Notes: generated by a model not told the origin, from the letters alone. Shown: positions 9,335 through 18,817, numbered from the stretch's first letter. The stretch: DNA of 64,000 nt from Chroococcus sp. CMT-3BRIN-NPC107 (GCA_019359635.1 JAHHGY010000002.1:34523-98522), one strand, 5' to 3'. Program-made: numbers and translations.

Positions 9335-10384
9335 TTACTCACCACTATTCGCTTCACTACTGCTAGTTGCCGATTGCTTTTTGCTACCATTTTGAGACGA
9401 AATATGTTCTAAAACTCGACGATCGATCGCTTCTTTTGCTAAACGAATTGCATTAAACACCGACGGCGCTTGCGAACTACCGTGACTGATAATACAGATC
9501 CCCGCAACTCCAAGCAACAGCCCGCCTCCATGTTCGGCATGATCTACGCGCTGTTTGATTCGTTTTAAATTGGGTTTTAAAACTGCTGTGCCGATTTGAC
9601 CGCGCAAGCCTTGGGGTAATTCTTCCCGCAAAATTTGCAGCATGACTTCGCCCACAGCTTCGGCAAATTTTAGCAGCACGTTACCTGTAAATCCGTCGCA
9701 GACAATTACATCAAAACGCCCGGAAAGTACGTCGCGCCCTTCAGCATTGCCAATAAAAGAAACTCGCGGATTTTGTTCTAGCAATTCGTAAGTCCGAAGT
9801 GCCAAATCGTTACCCTTACAAGATTCTTCCCCAATATTTAATAACCCAACTTTGGGTTCATCAACTCCCAGTACATACTGGCTGTAAACCGAACCCATGA
9901 TGGCAAACTGTTCTAAAAATTTCGGTCGACAGTCTACATTTGCCCCAACATCTAAAATGATTACGGGCTTGCTGGCAATTGTCGGTAATACCGCGCCAAT
10001 AGCTGGGCGGTCAATACCTTTCAATCGTCCTAAGCGCAACAATCCGGCTGCCATAGCTGCCCCAGAGTGTCCGGCAGAAACCACCGCATCGGCTCGTTGC
10101 TGCTTAACCAAATCCATCGCTATGTTAATTGAAGCCTTGGGTTTGCGTCTAATGCCGCTTAAAGGCTCCTCATGCATTTCGATTGTTCCTTCCGCCGAAA
10201 CAATTTCTAATTGCCCAAAATTAGTTTGCTGCGGTAAGTGCGCTTTAATTTGCTGGGGGTCGCCCACCAACAAAATTTCTACGTCTAATTCTTCCCTTGC
10301 TCGCAACGCCCCTGTAATAATTTCGGCGGGGGCATGATCCCCACCCATGGCATCAATTGCGATCCGTGCGCGAGTAGCTCCCAT
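9335..10384 (-). CDS. plsX: Phosphate acyltransferase PlsX
   Basis: 349 residues. It makes acyl-phosphate from acyl-ACP, feeding PlsY in phospholipid synthesis. The signatures RIAIDAMGGDHAPAEI, SAGHSGAAMAAGLLRLGRL, ILDVGANVDCRPKFL, LLNIGEESCKGNDL and VCDGFTGNVLLKFAE are all present. The C-terminal 20 residues are Ser/Asn/Lys-rich and probably disordered. It heads the plsX-fabH-fabD-plsC operon; the promoter must lie in the 171-bp divergent gap shared with dacB. Confidence 0.96.
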   Translation of the reverse strand: MGATRARIAIDAMGGDHAPAEIITGALRAREELDVEILLVGDPQQIKAHLPQQTNFGQLEIVSAEGTIEMHEEPLSGIRRKPKASINIAMDLVKQQRADAVVSAGHSGAAMAAGLLRLGRLKGIDRPAIGAVLPTIASKPVIILDVGANVDCRPKFLEQFAIMGSVYSQYVLGVDEPKVGLLNIGEESCKGNDLALRTYELLEQNPRVSFIGNAEGRDVLSGRFDVIVCDGFTGNVLLKFAEAVGEVMLQILREELPQGLRGQIGTAVLKPNLKRIKQRVDHAEHGGGLLLGVAGICIISHGSSQAPSVFNAIRLAKEAIDRRVLEHISSQNGSKKQSATSSSEANSGE

Positions 10385-10555
10385 TGATTAAAATTTCTAG
10401 AAACCTTCAAAATTTTACCAGATGCTTTCCCCCAAACACGCAATCTTACGGTTATTTAGTGAGACATTAGAAAAGTATTTGGCAAATACATCAGTGAAAG
10501 GCGCGGATATCCGTGTTAAAAGCGCTCTTTTATAAGTAAATAGGCGAATATTTTA

Positions 10556-11854
10556 ATGCTGCAATTATTTGGTTCGGGATTGGTTTCTTTATGGTTAGAC
10601 AAGGCGGGGGTAAAGGTGGCGACGGTCGATCCCTTGGAAGTTTTGGCACTGCAAAGTAGCCCTAGTTTAGTTTTAGCTCCCGATCGCTCTCCCGTTGCTG
10701 CCATAACCGTACAAAATTATTTAAAATCGCTCCAAATGGGAGTTGCTGAGTCTCAAGGCGTGTGGATACAGTCAGGGCCCGTTTTACTGGCAAATCATCA
10801 AGGGACAGTACCAATACCAGCCGCTTCTTTAACTAAAATTGCTACTTCAATAGCTGCTTTAAGCACTTGGGGCGCAAATTATCAATTTGACACGACAATT
10901 AGTACCAATGGGACGATTTCTAAGGGCGTATTACAGGGAGATTTGATTGTCCAAGGCAATGGCGATCCGTTGTTTGTGTGGGAAGAAGCCATTGCTCTTG
11001 GCAATGCGATTCAATCTATGGGGATCAATCGCGTACAGGGAAACTTGATAATTACAGGCACTTTTGCCATGAATTACAACTTCAATCCTGTAAAGTCTGG
11101 TGAGTTGTTAAAACAAGCCTTTAATGCTGCTAATTGGTCGAATACGATAGAAAATCAGTATTTAAGTCTACCCCCCAGTACGCCGCGCCCGCAAATTGTG
11201 ATTTCGGGTACAGTACAACAATCGCAATTAATAAACCCCAAACAAATATTATTAGTACGCCATCGTTCTTTGCTACTATCGCAAATTCTTAAAGAAATGA
11301 ATGTTTATAGCAATAACGAAATGGCGGAAATGTTGGCTTATTTGCTGGGAGGAGCGCAAGTTGTCCGACAAAAAGCAGCAACGGCGGCTAACGTCCCATT
11401 AGCAGAAATTCAGCTAGTAAATGGTTCGGGATTGGGGGTAGAAAATCGCATTTCCCCTAGGGCGGCGTGTGCAATGTTAATGAGCATCCAAAAGCGGTTA
11501 TCGCCTTACCAGCTAACGGTAGCAGACTTGTTTCCAGTATCGGGACGCGATCGCCGAGGTACGCTATTAACTCGCCAAATCCCCTTAAATACAGTAATTA
11601 AAACGGGTACGCTCAACGATGTTAGTGCTTTAGCGGGAGTAATGCCAACGCGCGATCGCGGTTTAGTTTGGTTTGCGATTATAAATCGTGGTTCGGCTAT
11701 AGGACAATTCCGCGACGAGCAAGATCGATTATTACAGAATCTATTAAAGCAGCTACAAGTTGCCCCAATTGTTCCAGCAGCGCTAACTCCTCGTCAAGAC
11801 AATAATCATCCTTTAGGTGCAGCAAGGCGCAATGAAATTATGTACAAAGGCTAA
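10556..11854 (+). CDS. dacB: D-alanyl-D-alanine carboxypeptidase/endopeptidase (PBP4/S13 family)
   Basis: 432 residues. It trims or cuts peptidoglycan cross-links in the periplasm. The penicillin-binding motifs are present in order: SLTK (Ser91, Lys94), SNN at 252-254 and KTGT at 349-352. Residues 105-220 are the insert domain of class C enzymes. The N-terminus has a hydrophobic stretch but no clean cleavage site, so a signal anchor is possible. It is transcribed divergently from plsX. The stop codon overlaps the lptC stop by 4 bp on the other strand. Confidence 0.9.
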   Translation: MLQLFGSGLVSLWLDKAGVKVATVDPLEVLALQSSPSLVLAPDRSPVAAITVQNYLKSLQMGVAESQGVWIQSGPVLLANHQGTVPIPAASLTKIATSIAALSTWGANYQFDTTISTNGTISKGVLQGDLIVQGNGDPLFVWEEAIALGNAIQSMGINRVQGNLIITGTFAMNYNFNPVKSGELLKQAFNAANWSNTIENQYLSLPPSTPRPQIVISGTVQQSQLINPKQILLVRHRSLLLSQILKEMNVYSNNEMAEMLAYLLGGAQVVRQKAATAANVPLAEIQLVNGSGLGVENRISPRAACAMLMSIQKRLSPYQLTVADLFPVSGRDRRGTLLTRQIPLNTVIKTGTLNDVSALAGVMPTRDRGLVWFAIINRGSAIGQFRDEQDRLLQNLLKQLQVAPIVPAALTPRQDNNHPLGAARRNEIMYKG

Positions 11855-12996
11855 GGAATAAATGTAGTCACAACTCGTCCGCCACTAACAGTAATATTTT
11901 GCTCTTGCAACTTGCCTACAGCTTTTTGCCCTGTAAAATTGACTGGCGGCTCTAATTGACGATAAACTACGCTTCCTTCCCCTTCTACTAACTGCGTTGG
12001 CAAATACCAAGTTAGCTTTTGAGCATTAAGAGATTGCTGGCGCTGTCCCTTAGCGAACACATTACCCATTAAATGCACAATTTCATTGCCTAAATTCATT
12101 CTTCCTTGGTTAGCCGTTACCGTTAGTTGCTCTTGGCGATGAACAACTTTTACAGGCTGATTTGATGTAACAACTTGAGCGTTTAAATCCCAAGTTAAAG
12201 AATTGCTGTCTATCTGTAGCGGTGGCTGGGTTGTAACTATTTGAGCCTTGGGTTCAAGCGTCAGAACTTTAGTTTTTAAGTTGACATTTGCACCGTTTGC
12301 TGTAGCGCGATCGCTAATTGTTTTACCTTTATAGCGATCGATGGCTATGGCGCGATCGCCAATTAAGGTTTGCTTCTTGACTTCCCAAATTAAATGAGTA
12401 GTTCGCATTTGCAAGGCGGGTTCGGTTGCTTGGGCGATTACTTTACCTTGCAAATCTACTCGCGCCGAGCGGCTATTGACTCTTGCTTCCTCGGCTGTAG
12501 CTTGAATTTGCTGGTAAGTTCCCCTAATTTGCTTGCGAACAATCAACAAGTCTTCTTTCGGTCGCCACTCTAATTCATTACCGCGCAAGACTACGCCGTT
12601 AACCGTATCTGTGGCAACAATTTTACCCGTCAAAAACAACTGTTTGCCGTTCTGCTCTATTTGAGCTTGTTGGGCGCTAATTTTATAAACTACTTTGCCA
12701 TCGATAAACAATTCTCCCGATGGCTTCTGCACTTGAGCAAGTTTTTGTTCTCGGCTATAACTTGCTTGTTTGCCTTGAACTTTCCAAACGGGTCTTCCTT
12801 GTTCGTCGGCTTGTTCTAAAGTGACATCGTTAAAAGTAAGTTCGTTTTTAGTTGTAGGGCTAGATGAGGGACTTGGTGAAACTTGTTTGTGAGAATTTTG
12901 ACCCGCACAGCCAAATACGCCTAATACTAACCCTACGCTTATTAGGGGCGCAGCTAAGAGTCGCCATTTAATTGATGGAAGACAATTAAAATTCAT
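11851..12996 (-). CDS. lptC: LptC-type LPS transport lipoprotein
   Basis: 381 residues. An N-terminal membrane segment ends in VFGCAGQ, a lipobox-like site, so it is probably lipid-anchored or membrane-tethered in the periplasm. After a Ser/Pro linker come repeated beta strands such as GRPVWKVQGKQASYSREQKLAQV, VNGVVLRGNELEWR and VTANQGRMNLGNEIVHLMGN, the beta-jellyroll repeat of the LptA/LptC/OstA superfamily. It is about twice the length of E. coli LptC, so it likely holds two jellyroll units, as in other cyanobacteria. It follows the NYN gene by 17 bp in the metG-NYN-lptC run. Confidence 0.83.
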   Translation of the reverse strand: MNFNCLPSIKWRLLAAPLISVGLVLGVFGCAGQNSHKQVSPSPSSSPTTKNELTFNDVTLEQADEQGRPVWKVQGKQASYSREQKLAQVQKPSGELFIDGKVVYKISAQQAQIEQNGKQLFLTGKIVATDTVNGVVLRGNELEWRPKEDLLIVRKQIRGTYQQIQATAEEARVNSRSARVDLQGKVIAQATEPALQMRTTHLIWEVKKQTLIGDRAIAIDRYKGKTISDRATANGANVNLKTKVLTLEPKAQIVTTQPPLQIDSNSLTWDLNAQVVTSNQPVKVVHRQEQLTVTANQGRMNLGNEIVHLMGNVFAKGQRQQSLNAQKLTWYLPTQLVEGEGSVVYRQLEPPVNFTGQKAVGKLQEQNITVSGGRVVTTFIP

Positions 12997-13013
12997 GCTT
13001 GACTTTCTTGGCT

Positions 13014-13652
13014 CTAGTCATCGGATGACTTGATAATGTCTAAAGTTCCATCATCGGGCTGTTCCATCAATCCTAGAGTAGATAAAGGACGATAGGCATA
13101 ATTTGTAGGGCGCGATGTCTTTTGGATGTCTTCTTTAATTTGTTCTAAGTCGATATAGCGATCGCTTACATTTATCAAACTATCGCTAGTCATGGCTCGT
13201 AAACTGACTACTTCTACTCTCACGCCATGATAGCTTACAGCGTTTACTGCATAAGCCAAATCTCCATCGCCGCTAACCAATACTGCTGTATCGTAAGAAT
13301 CTACTAGCGCCATCATATCTACAGCTATTTCTACATCTAGGTTGGCTTTTTTCGAGCCATCGGGTAGCTGTACTAAATCTTTAGCAATTACCCTATAACC
13401 ATTACGCCGCATCCACAATAAAAACCCTTGCTGTTTTTCGTTAGTTCTATCTACGCCAGTATAAAAAAACGAACGCAGCAATCTCGAACCACCCGTTAGC
13501 CTGCACAATAGTTTTGTATAGTCAATCTCAATCCCTAATTGCAAAGCGGCGTAAAACAAATTTGAGCCATCAATAAAAATGGCTACACGCCCTCTATTTT
13601 CTAAAACTTGTTCTGGGGTGAAAATTGGACTTTTATCAAAGTTATTTAACAT
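13014..13652 (-). CDS. NYN-domain protein of the LabA/DUF88 group
   Basis: 212 residues. The NYN (PIN-like) nuclease fold shows its acidic residues: VAIFIDGSNLFYAA (first Asp), KKANLDVEIAVDMMALVD (second acidic cluster) and AVLVSGDGDLAYAVNAV (third). LabA-type proteins in cyanobacteria were first linked to circadian output; the fold predicts metal-dependent RNA cleavage. The C-terminal 40 residues are a disordered tail. It lies between metG (128 bp upstream) and lptC (17 bp downstream), all on the minus strand. The match is to the family, not to the labA orthologue itself. Confidence 0.85.
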   Translation of the reverse strand: MLNNFDKSPIFTPEQVLENRGRVAIFIDGSNLFYAALQLGIEIDYTKLLCRLTGGSRLLRSFFYTGVDRTNEKQQGFLLWMRRNGYRVIAKDLVQLPDGSKKANLDVEIAVDMMALVDSYDTAVLVSGDGDLAYAVNAVSYHGVRVEVVSLRAMTSDSLINVSDRYIDLEQIKEDIQKTSRPTNYAYRPLSTLGLMEQPDDGTLDIIKSSDD

Positions 13653-13780
13653 TGTTTATGCCTCAGTTTTTATCAAAAAATAATTAATGTTTTATATTAT
13701 ATTATTTATTTTCTTAGCAGTTTAAATACCTATAGAGTAGCATTAAAAACCTGCGCTCAAGTATGAATGTACAATTGACA

Positions 13781-15382
13781 CTAAATTACTTTATTTAGTT
13801 CTAGACTTTTAAATATAGGTTGAGGATCTCCCAGTTTTTGCTGGCAACTTAGTATCCCCCACCTACCATGAATAGAGAAAGGTGCAGTAACAACAACGTC
13901 ATTTTTATCATTAAAATTTGTTTCAAAACCTAATTGATGATAAATATCATTAGCAATGTTGGGAATAATTGGTGATAGTAAATAAGCTGCTAATCTTACT
14001 GATTCTAAAACAGAATACAATACTTGTTCTAATTCCTGATTTTTGCCTTCTTTATACAAAGTCCAAGGCTCTCGGTCATTAATAAGCTGATTGCCAGTTC
14101 TAGCTAAGTTTAATATTAATTCACAAGCTTGGCTAAAAGCTAAGTTTTCATAGGCTGCGGCAACTTCTGCTCCCAAACTCATTCCAGCAATTTTTAATGG
14201 ATTATCGTCAGCTATAGTTTCGTTAGTAAGATTCGGCACATTAGTATAGCCATACTTTAGAGCCATTTTTGAAGTGCGGTTTAATAAATTACCCAAATTT
14301 TTAGCCAAGTCAGCGTTTACCGTTTCAATAAACCGAGTTTCGCTAAAGTCTCCATCTCTACCAAATTCAATTGCTTTAATAAAGTAATAACGTACAGAAT
14401 CCGAGCCATACTTCTCTACTAAAGCAACGGGATCTAAAGTATTTCCCAAAGTTTTGCCCATTTTTTGGTTGTCTTTGGTCAAAAACCCATGTCCAAATAC
14501 TAATTTAGGCAACTCTAACTCTGCGGACATTAACATTGCTGGCCAATAAATAGCATGAAAGCGTAATATATCCTTACCAATTAAATGCAGATTTATGGGC
14601 CACCATTTGGCTAAAGCATTTGCTAAATTTGGTTCCTCGTCAGGTTCAAGTAACGCCGTTATGTAGCCAAGCAGTGCATCGAACCAAACATATAGCGTAT
14701 GACTAGGATCTATAGGTACAGGAAAGCCCCAATCTAGATTTACCCGCGAAATTGAAAAGTCTTGCAATCCTTGGGCGACAAAGTTTAAAACTTCATTACG
14801 ACGGCTTAGAGGTGCGATAAAGTTGGGGTTTTCTTGATAAAATGCCTCAAGCTGGCTTTGGTAATTGGACAAGCGAAAAAAGTAATTTTCTTCATCTCGC
14901 CACTCGGCTTGTTTATTGGTGTGAATGCTGCAAAAAAAATCGCTTAATAGTTCTCTTTCTTCTTTAAATTCTTCGCAAGCAACGCAATACCAACCTTTTT
15001 GTTGACTTTTATAAATATCGCCTTTATCCCACACTCGCCCAAAAAATTCTTTGACGATTTTTTCGTGATTGGTGGCAGTAGTGCGGCTAAAGCGATCGTA
15101 TTGTATATTTAGCTGCTGCCATAAAGCCACAAAGCTACTAGAAATTTCATCGGAGTAAATTTGCGGTGACTTGTGTTTGCTTTCGGCGGCGCGTTGAATT
15201 TTTTGCCCGTGTTCGTCAGTACCAGTAATAAACAATACATATTTTCCACGCATTCTTTCAAATCGTGCCAAAATATCGGCAGCGATTGTAGGGTAAGCGC
15301 TGCCTACATGAGGCAAATCGTTTACATAGTAAAGTGGTGTTGTTACAGCAAAGGTTTCTTGCCTTTGGCTAGAAAAATTCAT
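13781..15382 (-). CDS. metG: Methionyl-tRNA synthetase
   Basis: 533 residues. It charges tRNA-Met. The class I HIGH-like motif is PHVGSAY (24-30). The KMSKS loop reads KMGKT (307-311), a variant that I recall in other cyanobacterial enzymes. WYCVACEEF and FFCSIH (about 131-154) provide metal-binding cysteines in the connective domain. The C-terminal anticodon-binding helix bundle ends near residue 490; there is no Trbp111-type dimerisation extension, so it is the short form. It heads the metG-NYN-lptC run. Confidence 0.96.
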   Translation of the reverse strand: MNFSSQRQETFAVTTPLYYVNDLPHVGSAYPTIAADILARFERMRGKYVLFITGTDEHGQKIQRAAESKHKSPQIYSDEISSSFVALWQQLNIQYDRFSRTTATNHEKIVKEFFGRVWDKGDIYKSQQKGWYCVACEEFKEERELLSDFFCSIHTNKQAEWRDEENYFFRLSNYQSQLEAFYQENPNFIAPLSRRNEVLNFVAQGLQDFSISRVNLDWGFPVPIDPSHTLYVWFDALLGYITALLEPDEEPNLANALAKWWPINLHLIGKDILRFHAIYWPAMLMSAELELPKLVFGHGFLTKDNQKMGKTLGNTLDPVALVEKYGSDSVRYYFIKAIEFGRDGDFSETRFIETVNADLAKNLGNLLNRTSKMALKYGYTNVPNLTNETIADDNPLKIAGMSLGAEVAAAYENLAFSQACELILNLARTGNQLINDREPWTLYKEGKNQELEQVLYSVLESVRLAAYLLSPIIPNIANDIYHQLGFETNFNDKNDVVVTAPFSIHGRWGILSCQQKLGDPQPIFKSLELNKVI

Positions 15383-15821
15383 GAAATTTTAATAAAAATT
15401 AAAAGCTTTTTAATATCATAGATCACAATAGGTATATATATATTTTTGTTAACTTCTGTAAAAATAATGAACAATATCACTTAATCAAATCAGACAATAA
15501 CTTTTACGATACACGCAATTGAGCCATTTACACCCCAATACTGTTCGGTTAAGGTTTGTAATTGCCAATGTTCTGGACAAAACCACGAGAATAGTAGCCT
15601 TTCAGCATCTGACAAGTCTCAGTTTTTAGTTATCCGAACCGTATTGATTTACACCCTAAGATACTTTTATTGATAGTATTAAAAAATATAAACTTTTTGA
15701 GAAGTCATCAAATATACGTGCAGAGTAGCGATTAGACACAAAGCATCTCCCATTAGGTAGATATTCAAATTGATTATTTACGAAAATAGTATTTATATTA
15801 ACGAACCAATATTGGCAGCGC
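15383..15821. other. 439-bp intergenic region holding a MITE-like element
   Basis: This gap between the divergent metG and acyltransferase genes contains the 111-bp element at 15536-15646 with its flanking repeats. The rest is A+T rich; I see no ORF or RNA. Confidence 0.6.
15526..15656. mobile_element. MITE-like non-autonomous insertion with 10-bp target duplication
   Basis: A 111-bp element (15536-15646) is bounded by CAATACTGTTCGG (15536-15548) and CCGAACCGTATTG (15634-15646), inverted repeats matching at 12 of 13 positions, with weaker pairing a few bases further in. It is flanked on both sides by the perfect direct repeat ATTTACACCC (15526-15535 and 15647-15656). It has no coding capacity. 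A 10-bp duplication fits IS4-family transposases acting in trans; the family assignment is inference. Confidence 0.8.
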
Positions 15822-16571
15822 ATGAACAATGCAAATAGTTCTCAACAAATTTCTCATGGCTTCATAACAGCTACAGGCACAAAAATATTTCGTTATTACG
15901 AAGATCGCACTCCCCAAAATAGTCCTGTACTTGTAGTGAGCAATCACCGCAGTTTTATGGATGCACCAATTTTAATGGCAGCCATAGAAAAACCAATTCG
16001 TTTTGCTTGTCATCATTACATGGGGCAAGTGCCAATAATGCGAGAAATTGTTACAGGATTGGGGTGTTTTCCGTTGGATGCCGCACCCTCAAGCCAGAAG
16101 GGATTTTTTCAACAAGCTTTGCAATTATTGCAAGAAAATCAAGCGGTGGGTATATTTCCTGAAGGTACAAAACCGATGGTAGATTTTACGGAGCCAAATG
16201 GTATTAATGACTTTCAACGTGGATTTGCTCATTTGGCATTACGTGCCGATACAGGAAGCGATAAAGTAAAGCCAGTAAAAGACTTAGTTATTCTACCCGT
16301 AGCGATCGCCTCGATTGAGGAAACGGTTAATTCCGCAGTTCCCTTACGATTACTAAGCTTGTTCGATCCAACAGAACCTTTATTTAATCAAAATGGTTGG
16401 CATCCACTGGTTATATATCGTCGAGTTGCAGTTTTAATCGGTCGTCCTTATCGAATTACATCATTTATGCGGCAACAATACCAAGGTAAACAAGCAAAAA
16501 CTGTAGTGGCAGATGTAACTAATTATTGTCAAGCAGAGATTGTCGAACTTTTACGCCAAGGGTGTTATTAA
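15822..16571 (+). CDS. Lysophospholipid acyltransferase-family protein
   Basis: 249 residues. The acyltransferase motifs are NHRSFMD (41-47) and FPEGT (112-116), with GLGCFPLDAA between them. There is no membrane helix at the N-terminus. It differs clearly from the PlsC at 6711, so a special acceptor is likely. The alpha/beta-hydrolase gene 100 bp downstream on the same strand is informative: plant phytyl ester synthases and Synechocystis Slr2103 join a hydrolase and an acyltransferase of these types in one chain. A split system making phytyl, wax or acylglycerol esters is therefore a reasonable inference. The promoter region carries the MITE. Confidence 0.83.
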   Translation: MNNANSSQQISHGFITATGTKIFRYYEDRTPQNSPVLVVSNHRSFMDAPILMAAIEKPIRFACHHYMGQVPIMREIVTGLGCFPLDAAPSSQKGFFQQALQLLQENQAVGIFPEGTKPMVDFTEPNGINDFQRGFAHLALRADTGSDKVKPVKDLVILPVAIASIEETVNSAVPLRLLSLFDPTEPLFNQNGWHPLVIYRRVAVLIGRPYRITSFMRQQYQGKQAKTVVADVTNYCQAEIVELLRQGCY

Positions 16572-16671
16572 ATAGTTGGCACTCAAAACTTGTTCTGCGC
16601 TAACCACTCTCAAAGACTGGTAACTTAGAAATATTATATCCGTTGGAATTTTAATAATTAAAGTTAAGAAG

Positions 16672-17523
16672 ATGCCAAAACTTGCAAGCCAACCTTGTTT
16701 TCTCACTCCCGAACGGCTACAGCCAGAGTATCCGCTATTTGTATTTTTGCCAGGGATGGATGGAACGGGACAACTTTTGAGGACGCAAACGGCTGGCTTA
16801 GAAGTTGCTTTTGATGTGAGGTGCTTGATGATTCCGCCCGACGATTTGACTAGCTGGGATGTTTTGAGCGATCGCGTTATAAACCTAATTGAAGACGAGC
16901 TAAAAATCAATCCCCACCGATTAGTTTACTTGTGTGGCGAGTCTTTTGGGGGAGCATTAGCAATAAAAGTTGCCCTCAAAGTACCTCAATTATTTAACAG
17001 AATTATTTTAGTTAACCCAGCTTCAGCGCTTCATCGTCGCCCTTGGCTAAAGTGGGCATCGGGGCTAGTTTATTTAGTACCATCTTGTTTTTTTGAATTC
17101 AGTGCTTTGGGATTGTTGCCGTTTTTGGCTTCGTTGGAGCTAGTTGAGCGCAATATTCGCCAGGAGTTGCTAAAAACTATGCGTTTAGTACCACCGCAAA
17201 CAGTTCTTTGGCGCTTGTCGCTGATTAAAGAGTTTGATGTTGACGCGCCGCAATTGCAAGGCATTACTCAGCCCGTATTGTTATTGGCTAGTGCCTTAGA
17301 TCGGTTGTTGCCTTCGGTGACAGAGGCAAGATATTTAGTCAAAAACTTACCAAAGGCTAAAATGGTAGTGCTACCTTATAGCGGTCATGCTTGCTTAGTA
17401 GAATCTGCCGTTAATCTCTACGAAATTATGCAAGAGGAAACCTTTTTAGATTTTAGTACCAAGACGGCGATGGATAAAAAGGAAAATGCGATCGCTTTAT
17501 CACAGAGCGATCGCCAAGATTAA
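16672..17523 (+). CDS. Alpha/beta-hydrolase related to phytyl ester synthase hydrolase domains
   Basis: 283 residues. The N-terminal block PLFVFLPGMDGTGQLLRTQT is typical of the esterase/lipase/thioesterase group found in plant PES1/PES2 and cyanobacterial Slr2103. The nucleophile elbow GESFGG holds Ser91; Asp210 (ASALDRLLP) and His239 (YSGHACLVE) complete the triad. Residues 125-185 form a lid. The last 25 residues are polar and hold a HIP1 hairpin at DNA level. It follows the acyltransferase gene by 100 bp on the same strand. Thioesterase, lipase or acyl-transfer activity are all possible. Confidence 0.8.
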   Translation: MPKLASQPCFLTPERLQPEYPLFVFLPGMDGTGQLLRTQTAGLEVAFDVRCLMIPPDDLTSWDVLSDRVINLIEDELKINPHRLVYLCGESFGGALAIKVALKVPQLFNRIILVNPASALHRRPWLKWASGLVYLVPSCFFEFSALGLLPFLASLELVERNIRQELLKTMRLVPPQTVLWRLSLIKEFDVDAPQLQGITQPVLLLASALDRLLPSVTEARYLVKNLPKAKMVVLPYSGHACLVESAVNLYEIMQEETFLDFSTKTAMDKKENAIALSQSDRQD

Positions 17524-17530
17524 GCTACCA

Positions 17531-18817
17531 TTAGCCATTGAGATAATAATCTCGCGTACCTTTAGCATCGATAGCTTCTCCCAAACGATTTAAGCCATGC
17601 ACGTAAGCGGCGGTACGCAGAGATATTGCTTGTTGCTGGGTGATTTCCCAAATGTGCTTAGTTTCCTCTACCATTTTTTGCTTGAGGCGTTGATTGACTT
17701 CTTCCAGCGTCCAATAAAGCCCGCTCCGATTTTGCACCCATTCAAAATAGCTCACAGTTACACCGCCAGCGTTAACTAAAATATCAGGAACTACATAAAT
17801 TTCTTTGGCATCTAGTATTTTGTCGGCAGCAGAATTAATTGGACCATTGGCAACTTCAAAAATCAATTTGGCTTTAATATCATCAGCATTTGCTTCAGTA
17901 ATTTGATTTTCTAAAGCGGCAGGAATCAATATATCTACATCTAAGGTCAAAAGTTCTTGATTGCTTAAAATCTCATGGTCAACGATGTTACAAACCGTAC
18001 CTCGACAATAAATTGCTTTCATACCCCGATGAGCTTCTTTATATTGCCGAATGCTCGGAATATCTAAGCCATTTTTAGTATAAATCCCACCTTGAGAATC
18101 GCTAACGGCAACTACTTTATAACCAGCTTTAAATAATAGTTCTGCAAGGTGCGCCCCAGCATTACCAAAGCCTTGAACGGCAACGGTAGTATCTTGAGGA
18201 GAAGATGGAAATAGTTGCTTGATGGTTTCAATCACATAATACGCCCCGGTTGCGGTGGCGGTATCTCTGCCCAAACTACCACCCATAGTAACGGGTTTTC
18301 CGGTGACAACCGCCGGGGTAATTTGCCGCCGAATAATGCTGTATTGATCCATCATCCAGCCCATAATCATTGGGTTTGTATAAACGTCGGGGGCGGGAAT
18401 ATCGATGTCTGGGCCGATAAAATCAGCGATCGCATCTACATAGCCTCTACTTAAACGTTCTAGTTCCATTTTTGACAATTCTTTGGGATTAAGAGCGATC
18501 CCACCTTTTGCGCCACCAAAAGGTAAATTGAGGACTGCACATTTAAAAGTCATCCAAAACGCCAAAGATTGCACTTCTTCTAAGGTGACGTTGGGATGAA
18601 AGCGAATGCCTCCTTTTGTGGGCCCTCGCGTGTCATCGTAGCGTACCCGATAGCCTTGAAAAATGCGTAAAGAACCGTTATCCATCCTTACAGGAATTGA
18701 TACTGTTAAGCTGGCTTTAGGAAACTTTAAGTGTTCGATGGCATCTTCAGAAATTGTGATATATTTTAATGCTTGTTCTAGTCGTTGTTTGGCATCAGAA
18801 AATAGTGATTCTGACAT
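17531..18817 (-). CDS. gdhA: Glutamate (Glu/Leu/Phe/Val) dehydrogenase
   Basis: 428 residues from the ATG at 18817; a TTG at 18844 would add nine. It interconverts glutamate and 2-oxoglutarate with ammonium. The substrate site has GPTKGGIRFHP and PFGGAKGGI (catalytic Lys104); the NAD(P)-binding fold has VQGFGNAGAHLAELL; VANGPINSAADKIL and DILVNAGGVTVSYFEWVQN are family blocks. The length of about 430 fits the hexameric class I bacterial enzyme of the NAD-preferring branch. The convergent hydrolase gene ends 7 bp away. A 592-bp gap lies upstream. Confidence 0.94.
   Translation of the reverse strand: MSESLFSDAKQRLEQALKYITISEDAIEHLKFPKASLTVSIPVRMDNGSLRIFQGYRVRYDDTRGPTKGGIRFHPNVTLEEVQSLAFWMTFKCAVLNLPFGGAKGGIALNPKELSKMELERLSRGYVDAIADFIGPDIDIPAPDVYTNPMIMGWMMDQYSIIRRQITPAVVTGKPVTMGGSLGRDTATATGAYYVIETIKQLFPSSPQDTTVAVQGFGNAGAHLAELLFKAGYKVVAVSDSQGGIYTKNGLDIPSIRQYKEAHRGMKAIYCRGTVCNIVDHEILSNQELLTLDVDILIPAALENQITEANADDIKAKLIFEVANGPINSAADKILDAKEIYVVPDILVNAGGVTVSYFEWVQNRSGLYWTLEEVNQRLKQKMVEETKHIWEITQQQAISLRTAAYVHGLNRLGEAIDAKGTRDYYLNG

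Noticed and set aside
17485..17515. HIP1 hairpin inside the end of the hydrolase gene
   Set aside because: It falls in coding sequence and the neighbour gene is convergent; termination there is possible but there is no T tract.
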